Assembly (NCBI GenBank): GCA_016713675.1 | Contig: JADJOS010000001.1 | Coordinates: 434,001-498,000, forward strand | DNA from: Acidobacteriota bacterium | GTDB taxonomy: Bacteria > Acidobacteriota > Blastocatellia > Pyrinomonadales > Pyrinomonadaceae | Direction: 5' to 3' | DNA: 64,000 nucleotides | Shown: positions 43,430-51,354 of the stretch, piece by piece | How positions within the stretch are numbered: position 1 is the stretch's first letter | Layout of the letters: each line of letters begins with the position of its first letter | Made by a program: the position numbers and the translations under genes | Notes under the pieces: generated by a model | The model's input: the letters and a program-made list of their open reading frames with translations, nothing else | What the model was told of the DNA's origin: nothing | Database searches by the model: none

Positions 43430-43599
43430 AGTATAGATAACGAGAACGCGGGACGCCGAAAAACTGCACTCAGCGGCAGAACAGCGTCCTCTGGTCTCGC
43501 TCTCTCTCTGCGTCGCTTCGCTAATTTCCGCTATGTTCGCAACCGAACAGAGCCCACGTTTGATATCTGACATACTTTTCTCAGAGGAGATTTGTTTTT

Positions 43600-44445
43600 A
43601 TGTCACTACTATATTGTCCAGAGTGTAATCATGAGGTCTCGACGGGTGCCGACGCGTGTCCAAATTGCGGTTTAAGAATGCGTCCGCCAGCCGTCGAAAA
43701 GCGGGTGCTGATCACCAAAGCAGAAAGCGAGAACAGCTTTCCGCCCTGGGCGATCGCCGCTGTTGTATTCACAGGCATTGCCGTCTTGATTCTTGGATTT
43801 CTGCTCTTCCGCAGTACCAACGACCAGGGAAATACCAATGTCAACGTCAATCTGGCCGGGCGTCGCAATTCGACCAACGAGCCGCTCCGTGATACCAAGA
43901 CGACCACAGTACCTTCGACCTCCACCGATGTGCCTGTGACCAGCAGTGCCCCGACGCAGACGACAACGGTCCAAAGCACCGAGACGTCCGTGCCCAACGC
44001 ACCGCCGCCTGACAAAGGCGTCGTCAAGATCAATGCCCGCATCGCTCCGCGTCAAGGCGGTCCGCGTGCGGCAAGCGGGACCAAATTCTATTTGCTTGAT
44101 AAAGATGTCGAACAGATCCTCAGCGAAGCCCGAGTCGAGCCGATCGAAGGCAACACGCTCGCCGCCAGCCTCGGCCTCGCCGCCGTTTTTCCCGACCGCT
44201 ATGGCGAATTTCAGCGAGCCGCGATGCGTGCCATCGGCTCGCACGTCAAATATTCCGGCACTACCGGCGGCAGCGGCACCACCGACCTCAAAGGCGTTTC
44301 GCCTTCGTCGTATTACCTTTTCGCCATCTCACGCGTCGGCCGCGGATTCGCCCTCTGGAATTCGCCCGTCTCCGTGATCGCCGGCGATAACGTAATGAAT
44401 CTCTCACCGCAATCGGTCACCGAGATCCCTGATCCTAACGGCTAG
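43600..44445 (+). CDS. Zinc-ribbon membrane protein with unknown extracytoplasmic domain
   Basis: Protein of 281 aa. The N-terminal double-CxxC zinc ribbon is LYCPECNHEVSTGADACPNCGLRM (Cys6, Cys9, Cys20, Cys23). One transmembrane helix lies at about 50-72 (WAIAAVVFTGIAVLILGFLLF), then an Asn/Thr-rich linker. A globular C-terminal domain follows (about 145-281: VKINARIAPRQGGPRAASGTKFYLLDKDVEQIL...LKGVSPSSYYLFAISRVGRGFALWNSPVSVIAGDN), beta-rich, unrecognised. AGAGGAGA precedes the ATG. Paralogous in layout, though not in its C-terminal domain, to the gene at 42651. Confidence 0.78.
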   Translation: MSLLYCPECNHEVSTGADACPNCGLRMRPPAVEKRVLITKAESENSFPPWAIAAVVFTGIAVLILGFLLFRSTNDQGNTNVNVNLAGRRNSTNEPLRDTKTTTVPSTSTDVPVTSSAPTQTTTVQSTETSVPNAPPPDKGVVKINARIAPRQGGPRAASGTKFYLLDKDVEQILSEARVEPIEGNTLAASLGLAAVFPDRYGEFQRAAMRAIGSHVKYSGTTGGSGTTDLKGVSPSSYYLFAISRVGRGFALWNSPVSVIAGDNVMNLSPQSVTEIPDPNG

Positions 44446-44480
44446 GGCAATGTCTTTTACATCCTCTAGCGATGTAAAGC

Positions 44481-44522
44481 AAACGCCGCTGCCCGGACTG
44501 AGACATCCGGACAGCGGCGTTT
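44481..44522. terminator. Terminator-like long hairpin between convergent genes
   Basis: 44481-44497 pairs with 44506-44522 (AAACGCCGCTG.CCGGA with its complement) with a single mismatch and an 8-nt loop. T-rich and A-rich ends allow use in both directions. It lies between the zinc-ribbon gene and the minus-strand subtilase gene. Confidence 0.7.
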
Positions 44523-44625
44523 CCATATCAGAACCGCGTGTGTCTGTTGCGATTCGGACGGAACGCAGGCAGCCTGCCTGCATCAGCAACACCAAAAGTA
44601 AAAAAGCCGCAGATCTTCGTCCGCT

Positions 44626-47523
44626 TTATCTCAAGAACGCGCTTGGCAGCGGTACGTCGCCGGCGGCACCGAACTGCTGGATCAGCGTTCCGGCGGTCGA
44701 GCGTTGGATGAACCACGTTGAGTTCGAAGGCCGAAAGACGCCCGCGTCCGTCTTGCCGTCGCCGTCGTAATCGCCCGCGACGGGCACGTCGCCCGTCGTG
44801 CCGAACGGGAACGCAAAGTACGAAAGGTCCTCGCTCCGCAGCACATTCCAAAATCCCGTCGAAGGCCGCCAGAATGCAATGTCAGCCTTGCCGTCACCCG
44901 TGAAATCGCCGGGAACGGCCTTGTCGGTAGATGAACCGAACTGCAATGCGACTACCGCCGCATCCGACGAACGCCTCACCCACCACTCGGCCCCGTTCAC
45001 ACCGACGGGCCTGAAAATGGCAACATCAGCCTTGCCGTCACCGTCATAATCGGCCACCGCCGTCTTGTCGCCGGCCGACCCGAACCCGAAGATATCCGTC
45101 CCGCCCGACGACTTGTTGATGAACCAAGTCGACGAACTCTCACGAAACACAGCCGGATCCGACTTCCCGTCACCATCAAAATCCGCCGGCACAGGCACAT
45201 CCCCATTCGCCCCAAACGGAAACGCATAAAACGAAAAGTCTTCCGACCTCAGTACAAACCACTGCCCCGTCGCAGGCCGCCAAAACGCCACATCCGTCTT
45301 CCCGTCCCCCGTAAAATCAACCGGCACCAACCGATCCGTCGAAGCCCCAAACTGCAACGCCGAATTCCCGCCGGTCGAAGACCTCAACCACCACCATTCG
45401 CCCGGGCCGGGGCGGAAGATCGACAGATCGGTCTTCTGGTCTCCGTCAAAGTCGAACGGTGACCGGATCGTAACTGCCACGCTGGCCTGTGTGACGGTGT
45501 GGGTTTGTCCACCGACCGTGATAGTGCCGGTTCGCTGAGCACCGGTATTGGCAACAAAGTTATAGTTCACCGCACCGTTGCCGCTGCCGGCCGAACTGGT
45601 CGTCAGCCACGCCGCGTTGCTCTGAGCTGCCCACGCGCAGCCCGCGGTAGTCGTAACGTTGAAATTACCGCTTCCGGCACTGGCCGCAACGTTCGCACTG
45701 CTCGACGAGACCCCAAAGGTGCAGCCGTTTGTCGCCAAATTGAGCGTGTAATTTCCCAATCGATTGCCCTCGACCGTGGTGGCATAGATCCGGTAGGTCC
45801 CGGTCGCCGGGAGCGAAAGAAAACCCGTTCCGGCAGGTATTCGTGACGTCAGGCCGCCACCGTTCTGGCCAATTACATTGCCGTTTGCATCAACAAGAAA
45901 TAGATAGGTAAAGAAGGCAGCACTTTCCGTGATGGCAATTCCTTGCCCCTGAGTTCCGTTAAAAGTGTAGATATCGGTTCGGCTGCCGCCGAGCATTAGA
46001 CAGTCGGTATTTGTGAACGATCCGTTAACGGTTTGACCAAAGGAGATCGCGGTTGTGGATGAGCACGGATCTGCGTTCGAGGCGTTGAGTGCCGCATCCA
46101 GTTTGATTCGCGGCTTGACCAGGCCCTGTCTGGAATCTAAAACCTGCACACCGCTGTATCTGAGACGCGTAAGTGTTTGTGGGATCGTGTCGCCTGGAAA
46201 CTTTTCCTTCATCACGGCCCATGCACCGGCTACCATCGGAGCGGCCATCGATGTTCCCTGCTTATTGTCATAAGAGCCGCCCGGAACCGCCGATAGGATA
46301 AGCTCGCCGGGAGCGAGCAGGTTAAGCATCAGTGCGGCGTTTGAGAACGATGATACAAAATCGACAGGAAAAGAATCGCCGTCATTGGTAGAGCCAACAC
46401 TGATACCCGTCGAGACGCAGGCCGGCGCCGATATGGAATCAGCGTAGCCATCGTTTCCTGACGCAATGATCGATACGATCCCAGCCGAACGCAACGCATC
46501 GATCGCCGATTTATATGCCGCCTGTTCAGTATCGCAATAGTTGAAATACCGGCCTGATCCGAGACTCATATTCACAGAATCGATCGAATAGACCGTTCTA
46601 AGTGCATAGACACGTTCAAGACCGAGGATCACATCAGATGTGAATGCGGTGGTGCACGGCGAAGGGTTACCGCCGCAATCCGTCGTTCTGGAAAAGACTT
46701 GCATCGCAATGATGTTCGCGTTTCGGGCCACGCCGTTGCCGGAAATTAGAGGATTGCCTCCTGCAGCGATGCCCGCAACATGTGTCCCGTGGGCGCAGCC
46801 GTCGACATTTGCCGGGCATTGAACACCTGACCCGGAGGCGGTGGACGAACCCGCACCGCCCGGGCAGAAGCTCGTCGTCGAGCCGCTTGTCGTCGAATAG
46901 CAGGCCTCGGAAACGACACGGTTGTTAAAGAATGGATGAGCCTTGTCGATGCCGGTATCCAGTATTGCGACCGTTCGTCCGGCACCTGAGAATCCGCCGA
47001 ATGTGCCGCCCGTCGCTCCGCCGAACGGGCTTCCGCCGAGGATCGGAATGCTCTGCGGCAGCATCGGATAGTTCACCTCATCTTCCTGAATAAAGGTCAC
47101 GTCCGACGACCGGATCAGGTATCGCAGTGCATCAGCCGACGTTTCAAGTGCAATGAAGGGAATGTACTCGAATCGCTTTGCGTTCGTGAAGCTGAAATTT
47201 CTCAGACGATCGAGCAGGGAAATCTGCATACGCTCGATGTCGTCACGCTGCTTTTTCTGTGCCGGGCCGGCAAGGCTTGAATCTGGTTCGTAATTGTCGA
47301 TCCGAAATCCCACGATTACTTTGACTGAGCCGTCCTCGTTCGCGATCCTGATCAAACGATCGAGATCGGTAGGCGATTCGACCGGACGCTGAGCTTCTGC
47401 GGTTCTATTTGCCTTCGAAACCGCCGGAAAGAGCGTCGAACTCAGTTCTTGGGCATTTACATCTATAAGTCCAACGAATAGACCCAGAATTACAGCAAAC
47501 AACTTGATCATCGATCTTTTCAT
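44626..47523 (-). CDS. Secreted subtilisin-like serine peptidase with PPC-like, BACON-like and FG-GAP domains
   Basis: Exported S8 peptidase of 965 aa. A signal peptide (about 1-24) and an I9-like propeptide region (about 50-150) precede the catalytic domain (about 180-470): Asp189 in VAILDTGID, His245 in AHGTHVAG, oxyanion Asn356 in ASGND, Ser425 in GTSMAAP. A PPC-like sandwich (about 485-600) and a BACON-like domain (about 605-680, CTFGVSSSSANVAASAGSGNFNVTTTAGCAW) follow, then six FG-GAP repeats (about 690-965), ending FGAAGDVPLPSAFLR. GGAGG precedes the ATG. Extracellular protein degradation, probably at the cell surface. Confidence 0.95.
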   Translation of the reverse strand: MKRSMIKLFAVILGLFVGLIDVNAQELSSTLFPAVSKANRTAEAQRPVESPTDLDRLIRIANEDGSVKVIVGFRIDNYEPDSSLAGPAQKKQRDDIERMQISLLDRLRNFSFTNAKRFEYIPFIALETSADALRYLIRSSDVTFIQEDEVNYPMLPQSIPILGGSPFGGATGGTFGGFSGAGRTVAILDTGIDKAHPFFNNRVVSEACYSTTSGSTTSFCPGGAGSSTASGSGVQCPANVDGCAHGTHVAGIAAGGNPLISGNGVARNANIIAMQVFSRTTDCGGNPSPCTTAFTSDVILGLERVYALRTVYSIDSVNMSLGSGRYFNYCDTEQAAYKSAIDALRSAGIVSIIASGNDGYADSISAPACVSTGISVGSTNDGDSFPVDFVSSFSNAALMLNLLAPGELILSAVPGGSYDNKQGTSMAAPMVAGAWAVMKEKFPGDTIPQTLTRLRYSGVQVLDSRQGLVKPRIKLDAALNASNADPCSSTTAISFGQTVNGSFTNTDCLMLGGSRTDIYTFNGTQGQGIAITESAAFFTYLFLVDANGNVIGQNGGGLTSRIPAGTGFLSLPATGTYRIYATTVEGNRLGNYTLNLATNGCTFGVSSSSANVAASAGSGNFNVTTTAGCAWAAQSNAAWLTTSSAGSGNGAVNYNFVANTGAQRTGTITVGGQTHTVTQASVAVTIRSPFDFDGDQKTDLSIFRPGPGEWWWLRSSTGGNSALQFGASTDRLVPVDFTGDGKTDVAFWRPATGQWFVLRSEDFSFYAFPFGANGDVPVPADFDGDGKSDPAVFRESSSTWFINKSSGGTDIFGFGSAGDKTAVADYDGDGKADVAIFRPVGVNGAEWWVRRSSDAAVVALQFGSSTDKAVPGDFTGDGKADIAFWRPSTGFWNVLRSEDLSYFAFPFGTTGDVPVAGDYDGDGKTDAGVFRPSNSTWFIQRSTAGTLIQQFGAAGDVPLPSAFLR

Positions 47524-48031
47524 TTCGAGCCTCCACCCGGATTTTTACTTTTCAATGCTAAATGCGAAAAACTCGGAGAAGATACGACAAAATAGTCTCG
47601 AGCGTTACTTACACCCGAAAAGCACGACAGACAGGCGTCATCACCTTTTAGTGACCTCATCGGGGACTGACTCGCTTTCCGGCGATTCGCCTGAGACGTT
47701 ACTCATAGAGCCGACGCCGATCACACTGTTCCGACCATTGTTTTGCCAAAGAAAATTCAGAAATTCCGTTTCACTTTCACAGTCGCTGCGATCACGTTAA
47801 ATAAGACGTGTCGGACCCGTCGGTCTTGTCGGCGGCCGGCAGTGTGAAAGGCGGTTTTTGGTTCATTTAATGCGGCAAACCGAAATCGATGAGCCGATGT
47901 TCATCATTGTCATCGGCATAGTCGAACTCGACATTTTGGTGGTAATGGTCGGAGAGAGGCGAAACGCACTTACGGCACCAATTCTTGCTGCGGAGCGGCC
48001 AGCGACAGTTTTGGTTCGTCCAAAAACGGAT

Positions 48032-48141
48032 TGTCGCTGGGGGTCTTTTTTATTGTCGCTGACCCTGTTTTTTACTGTCGCTTGCCCCCTAAAACACTGT
48101 CGCTGGCCCCCTTAAAAACTGTGGCAGAACGCATTTTTACG
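48032..48141. repeat. Five contiguous 22-bp-period imperfect repeats
   Basis: Units begin at 48032, 48054, 48076, 48098 and 48120, each exactly 22 bp apart and each opening TGTCGCT (TGTGGCA in the last). The second block is G/C-rich (GGGGG or CCCC) and the third A/T-rich (TTTTTTAC, TTAAAAAC). The core also occurs inverted at 47997-48007 (GGCCAGCGACA). The layout resembles serial transposase-binding sites at a transposon end. Confidence 0.7.
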
Positions 48142-48160
48142 ATATTTTCATCAATTTTGC

Positions 48161-48189
48161 TGATAAAATTGTGGTACGTACCACAATTT
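48161..48189 (+). promoter_or_regulatory. Extended -10 element overlapping a perfect 24-bp palindrome
   Basis: TGA followed by TAAAAT (48164-48169) is a good extended -10. It overlaps the perfect 24-bp palindrome 48166-48189 (half-site AAATTGTGGTAC), typical of an autoregulator's operator over a start site. A second inverted repeat, CAATTTT/AAAATTG, lies at 48152-48171. Downstream, a GTG at 48199 opens only 15 codons (VKNTRLVFPRNALNK), so the gene once controlled appears to be lost. Confidence 0.5.
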
Positions 48190-48277
48190 GAACATGAGGT
48201 GAAAAATACACGTTTGGTTTTCCCCCGAAACGCGCTCAATAAGTGAAAAAAAGCAGCGAATTTTCATTCACAGCCCT

Positions 48278-49651
48278 TTAGCGGAATGACACCGCCCGTT
48301 CGACTGCTTGTCGGGCGTCGATGACGCCCCAGCCTTGGCGGTCGACTTCGTATTGGGGAAGGCGTTCTGCGGTCGAGATCAGGATTCGTTTAATGGCCCC
48401 GGGTGTGAGGTCGGGGTTTGCTTCGAGCATTTGGGCGACCAGCGACGACACGATCGGGGCCGAGAACGATGTTCCGTCAACGTATTTGTAGTGCCGCGTT
48501 ATCACGTTCTCACGCCGTATTTTCAGGGTAATTAGCTGACGGATGCTGTGCGGCTCGCGGTCGGCGGCGGCGTCCAGTTCAGGGTCGATCTCGGCATTAG
48601 CGTCGATGATCGGATGCAGGTCCTCGTCGGCTGCTCTGTCGAGCTTTTCGAGCAATTCGGCCTGTTGGGCGGTCGGTGTGTTCGGTAATATCGGAGCCGG
48701 GACCCAGATCGACGACGCGATGACCTCAGGTTTTTGCAGCCCGTCGATCGTCGGGCCGTAAGACGAACGGTACATACCGCGTTTTGCTCGATTGATCGAA
48801 TTTTGATCGTCCAGCCCGCCGACCGCGATCGCCGACGGAGCACTCGCGGGCGGCAGAACGGGATGATTCGGCATGTGCCCGGCATTGCCGACCGCACAGA
48901 CAACCGCGATTCCGGCACGCGAACATTCCTCGACCGCTTGCGACAAAGGATCGCTCAGATAGCTCGCCTCGTAATCGCCTCCGGCCGAGATATTAACGAC
49001 GCGGATGCCGTATTTTTCCTGGTTTTCGAGCACCCACGCGAGGCCGTCTTCGATGTTTTGGTCGGTAATTCGACCGGTGCGGGCGAGCTTTACGAGCACC
49101 ACATCAGCGTCCGGAGCGAGGCCTCGGTAAAAGCCGTTCGAGAGCTGCCCGTTGCCCGCCGCTACGACCGACGTCATCATTCCGTGCCAGCTCGCGACAT
49201 CCGGCTGGAACAGCGACGAAAGGTCGCCGTCCTTGTCGAGCAGGCTGCGATAGGCGACGATGCGGTTTCGCGGCGTCGTCAGATCAACGTGCGGATAAAA
49301 TCCGGAGTCGAGAAACGCGATCGTAACGCCTTTGCCGGTAACGTGTTCGTCGGCGTCTAGCCGCAGAGGAGTTGAGAGGACATGCGAACCGTCCTTTTGC
49401 ATCGCGGCGTCTTTGATAATATGATCCTTCGCCCGTTCGAAAAGCAGCACGCACCTCGCACAAACGGCCTTAAATTCGGCCGTATCAGGAGCATTTGCAC
49501 GGATCAGTTTCGCAAGGTCTTCAGGAAGCGACAGAAGCGGTACGTATTCGTCACGCGATGCACGCGAGCAAACCGGACACGCCGTCTCGCCCGCAGCGAT
49601 ATCCGCGATCGTGCTCTGCCTCGGAAATAAAAGTGATTCCTGTGGAGTCAT
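48278..49651 (-). CDS. Cytoplasmic subtilisin-like peptidase with N-terminal Cys pairs
   Basis: S8 peptidase of 457 aa without signal peptide. The N-terminal 90 residues carry two Cys pairs (CPVC 25-28, CARC 64-67), a likely zinc site. The catalytic triad is Asp115 in AFLDSGFYPH, His156 in WHGMMTSVVAAG and Ser396 in GTSFSAP, with oxyanion Asn256 in AVGNAG. Between the oxyanion loop and Ser is an insert of about 75 residues (about 315-390) rich in Asp/Glu/Ala. It resembles intracellular subtilases rather than degradative exoenzymes; substrate unknown. The gene is isolated, upstream of a large inverted repeat. Confidence 0.9.
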   Translation of the reverse strand: MTPQESLLFPRQSTIADIAAGETACPVCSRASRDEYVPLLSLPEDLAKLIRANAPDTAEFKAVCARCVLLFERAKDHIIKDAAMQKDGSHVLSTPLRLDADEHVTGKGVTIAFLDSGFYPHVDLTTPRNRIVAYRSLLDKDGDLSSLFQPDVASWHGMMTSVVAAGNGQLSNGFYRGLAPDADVVLVKLARTGRITDQNIEDGLAWVLENQEKYGIRVVNISAGGDYEASYLSDPLSQAVEECSRAGIAVVCAVGNAGHMPNHPVLPPASAPSAIAVGGLDDQNSINRAKRGMYRSSYGPTIDGLQKPEVIASSIWVPAPILPNTPTAQQAELLEKLDRAADEDLHPIIDANAEIDPELDAAADREPHSIRQLITLKIRRENVITRHYKYVDGTSFSAPIVSSLVAQMLEANPDLTPGAIKRILISTAERLPQYEVDRQGWGVIDARQAVERAVSFR

Positions 49652-49703
49652 TTAGGGATTTAAGTTTTCCATAACGTGCGAGTAAAATCAATTTGCGGAA
49701 GTT

Positions 49704-49866
49704 TGCCCACGAAATACACGAAAGGCACTAAAATTCGGAGAAAGATCTGCTCGCGAATAACGCTAATCTTCGCGATTCAATGTCACTAGATACTTATTAG
49801 CGTTCATTAGCTTTATTCGCGGCCAAATTCTTTCTGTTTTTTCGTATCTTTAGTGTCTTTCGTAGG
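49704..49866. repeat. Large imperfect inverted repeat with 9-bp-spaced ACGAAA words
   Basis: The left arm (about 49704-49775) carries ACGAAAtac-ACGAAAggc-ACTAAA, then CGCGAATAACGCTAAT. The right arm (about 49795-49866), read in reverse, carries ACGAAAgac-ACTAAAgat-ACGAAA, then CGCGAATAAAGCTAAT. The arms pair over most of 70 bp with small mismatches around a roughly 20-bp centre. It fills the 226-bp gap between the subtilase and patatin genes and ends 11 bp before the patatin ATG. Confidence 0.7.
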
Positions 49867-49877
49867 CAAAAAATCTT

Positions 49878-50663
49878 ATGGAACATAAAAAGATCGGGCT
49901 TGCATTATCGGGCGGCGGGGCACGCGGGTTCGCTCATATCGGCGTTCTCAAGGTGTTCGCCGAGTACGACATCAAGTTCGACATGATCGCCGGAACGTCC
50001 GCCGGCTCGATCATTGGCGGTTGTTTGGCCGCCGGAATGACGCCGGACGAAATGGTGTCGATGTCGAGCAAGGTCGGTTATTTCAATATGATGCGGCCGT
50101 CCCTATCGCCCCGCGGCCTGCTCTCGAACGCCCCAATGGGCGACTTTCTTCGACGCGAATTGCCGTTTACTCGATTCGAACATCTGCCGATTCCCTTTGC
50201 CGCGGTCGCCTACGATCTCGTCGCCGGACGGCAAGTTGTCCTAAAAGAAAGCGGCGATCTGGTGACGGCGATCCGTGCAAGCTGCGCCGTTCCCGGCGTG
50301 TTTGCACCTGTCAAAGGCGAGAACGGCGAGCTCTTCGTCGACGGCGGCGTGACCAACGTAATGCCCGTCGATGTTTTGCGCGAAATGGGCGCCGATATCG
50401 TCATCGCGGTCGACCTGTTAGCGTGCGGATCCGATTTCAAAGGCGTTTCGGGTACCGCAGTCGGCATTATGATCCGCTCGGCAATGACACTGTTGCGTAC
50501 ATCGGCTGGCGTTCAGGGCAGAAATGCCGATGTCGTGATAGTCCCGCCGATCGCCCATCTTCGGCCCGATCAGATCGGAAAACGCGACGAATTCTACGCC
50601 CCCGGAGAATCCTCAGCCCGCGAAAGGATCGACGAGATCCTCGCTTTCATTGAGCAAACGTGA
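49878..50663 (+). CDS. Patatin-like phospholipase (RssA type)
   Basis: Lipid acyl hydrolase of 261 aa, cytoplasmic. The oxyanion loop is SGGGARGFAHIG (about 11-22), the nucleophile is Ser41 in GTSAGS, and the catalytic Asp is Asp155 in DGGVTN. Thus the Ser-Asp dyad is complete, with the patatin order and spacing. The length equals bacterial RssA/YchK-type single-domain proteins. No ribosome site of note; the start lies directly after the long inverted repeat, which could affect expression. Isolated gene; substrate unknown. Confidence 0.93.
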   Translation: MEHKKIGLALSGGGARGFAHIGVLKVFAEYDIKFDMIAGTSAGSIIGGCLAAGMTPDEMVSMSSKVGYFNMMRPSLSPRGLLSNAPMGDFLRRELPFTRFEHLPIPFAAVAYDLVAGRQVVLKESGDLVTAIRASCAVPGVFAPVKGENGELFVDGGVTNVMPVDVLREMGADIVIAVDLLACGSDFKGVSGTAVGIMIRSAMTLLRTSAGVQGRNADVVIVPPIAHLRPDQIGKRDEFYAPGESSARERIDEILAFIEQT

Positions 50664-50734
50664 ATAAAAGTCGATTTTCACGCTTGCAACGCGCGCTCGA
50701 ATTTTGCATCATACCTCTTGTTAGTCCTGCTCTC

Positions 50735-50754
50735 GCGCATCGACGGTGATGCGC
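50735..50754 (+). promoter_or_regulatory. Hairpin in the long leader of the RRM gene
   Basis: GCGCATC at 50735-50741 pairs with GATGCGC at 50748-50754. With a smaller GCAT/ATGC hairpin near 50828-50838, it lies in the 290-bp gene-free stretch upstream of the RRM gene. RRM genes of this type can be controlled by temperature or by their own product through the leader; no direct evidence here. Confidence 0.3.
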
Positions 50755-50953
50755 CCCGTACTTTGGATTTGTTCGACGGCGTTTGGAAGGCGAGAGGGTT
50801 GGTTGTTATTTGGTACCTGAAGCAGATCGCATCTAATGCGAACGTCCGAATGCTTGGATTCTTACGAAGAAGACCGTATCTCCGCTAGATCAGATCCTAT
50901 TTCGAGCTTCTATTCAATTCCCCGATTCCGAGGGAAAAGGAAAAAAACTTGTT

Positions 50954-51301
50954 ATGTCAATGAAATTGTATGTTGGAAACCTGTCTTTCCAGACCTCAAG
51001 CTACGAGTTGGAAGAGCTGTTCGGCGGCGTCGGAACAGTTGAATCCGCAACCGTGGTCGAAGATCGCGAAACCGGCCGCTCACGCGGTTTTGGGTTTGTC
51101 GAAATGTCGTCACAGGAAGAAGGGGAAAAGGCAATTGCCGAATTTAACGGCAAAGAATTTGCCGGCCGTGAGATCAAAGTAAACGAAGCTAAACCTCGCG
51201 AAGATCGCGGCGGCGGCGGACGCGGAGGATATGGCGGCGGCGGTGGTGGTCATCGCGGAGGCGGAGGCGGCTACGGCGGCCAACGCGAAAGCCGTTGGTA
51301 A
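50954..51301 (+). CDS. RNA-recognition-motif (RRM) protein with Gly-rich tail
   Basis: RNA-binding protein of 115 aa. One RRM spans residues 1-82, with RNP2 LYVGNL (about 4-9) and RNP1 RSRGFGFVEM (about 40-49), both with the aromatic RNA-stacking positions. The tail (about 83-115) is Gly/Arg-rich with RGGGGRGGYGGGG runs, as in cyanobacterial and other bacterial Rbp proteins, which are often cold-induced. A strong terminator follows directly. A stand-alone gene with a long upstream leader. Confidence 0.95.
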   Translation: MSMKLYVGNLSFQTSSYELEELFGGVGTVESATVVEDRETGRSRGFGFVEMSSQEEGEKAIAEFNGKEFAGREIKVNEAKPREDRGGGGRGGYGGGGGGHRGGGGGYGGQRESRW

Positions 51302-51320
51302 GCTCATTTATAGTATTAAG

Positions 51321-51352
51321 AAAGCCCGAGGCGTTTAGCATCGGGCTTTTTT
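51321..51352. terminator. Rho-independent terminator of the RRM gene
   Basis: AAAGCCCGA at 51321-51329 pairs with TCGGGCTTT at 51341-51349 (11-nt loop), followed by a T run to 51352. Textbook form; its A run on the other strand may also serve the convergent gene. Confidence 0.85.
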
Positions 51353-51354
51353 GT

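Larger units (their letters stand above)
47524..48277. other. Gene-poor region with repeats and a palindrome
   Basis: About 750 bp between two divergently placed-out subtilase genes. No frame here has a recognisable product or good codon pattern. It holds the 22-bp-period repeat (48032-48141), one inverted copy of its core (47997-48007), the AT-rich promoter-like stretch and the 24-bp palindrome (48166-48189). It looks like the scar of a lost mobile or accessory element. Confidence 0.6.

Noticed and set aside
47524..48031. Search for a remnant transposase or toxin gene
   Set aside because: All six frames give short or unfamiliar peptides; nothing supports a named family.
48032..48141. Possible CRISPR array
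   Set aside because: The repeats are contiguous at 22 bp with no spacers, units diverge from each other, and no cas gene is present.
48734..49360. Open 208-codon plus-strand frame opposite the cytoplasmic subtilase
   Set aside because: Arg-rich antisense shadow; the minus-strand frame has a full catalytic triad.
50021..50653. Open 210-codon frame overlapping the patatin gene
   Set aside because: Out-of-frame, extremely Arg-rich product, while the patatin frame has all catalytic motifs.
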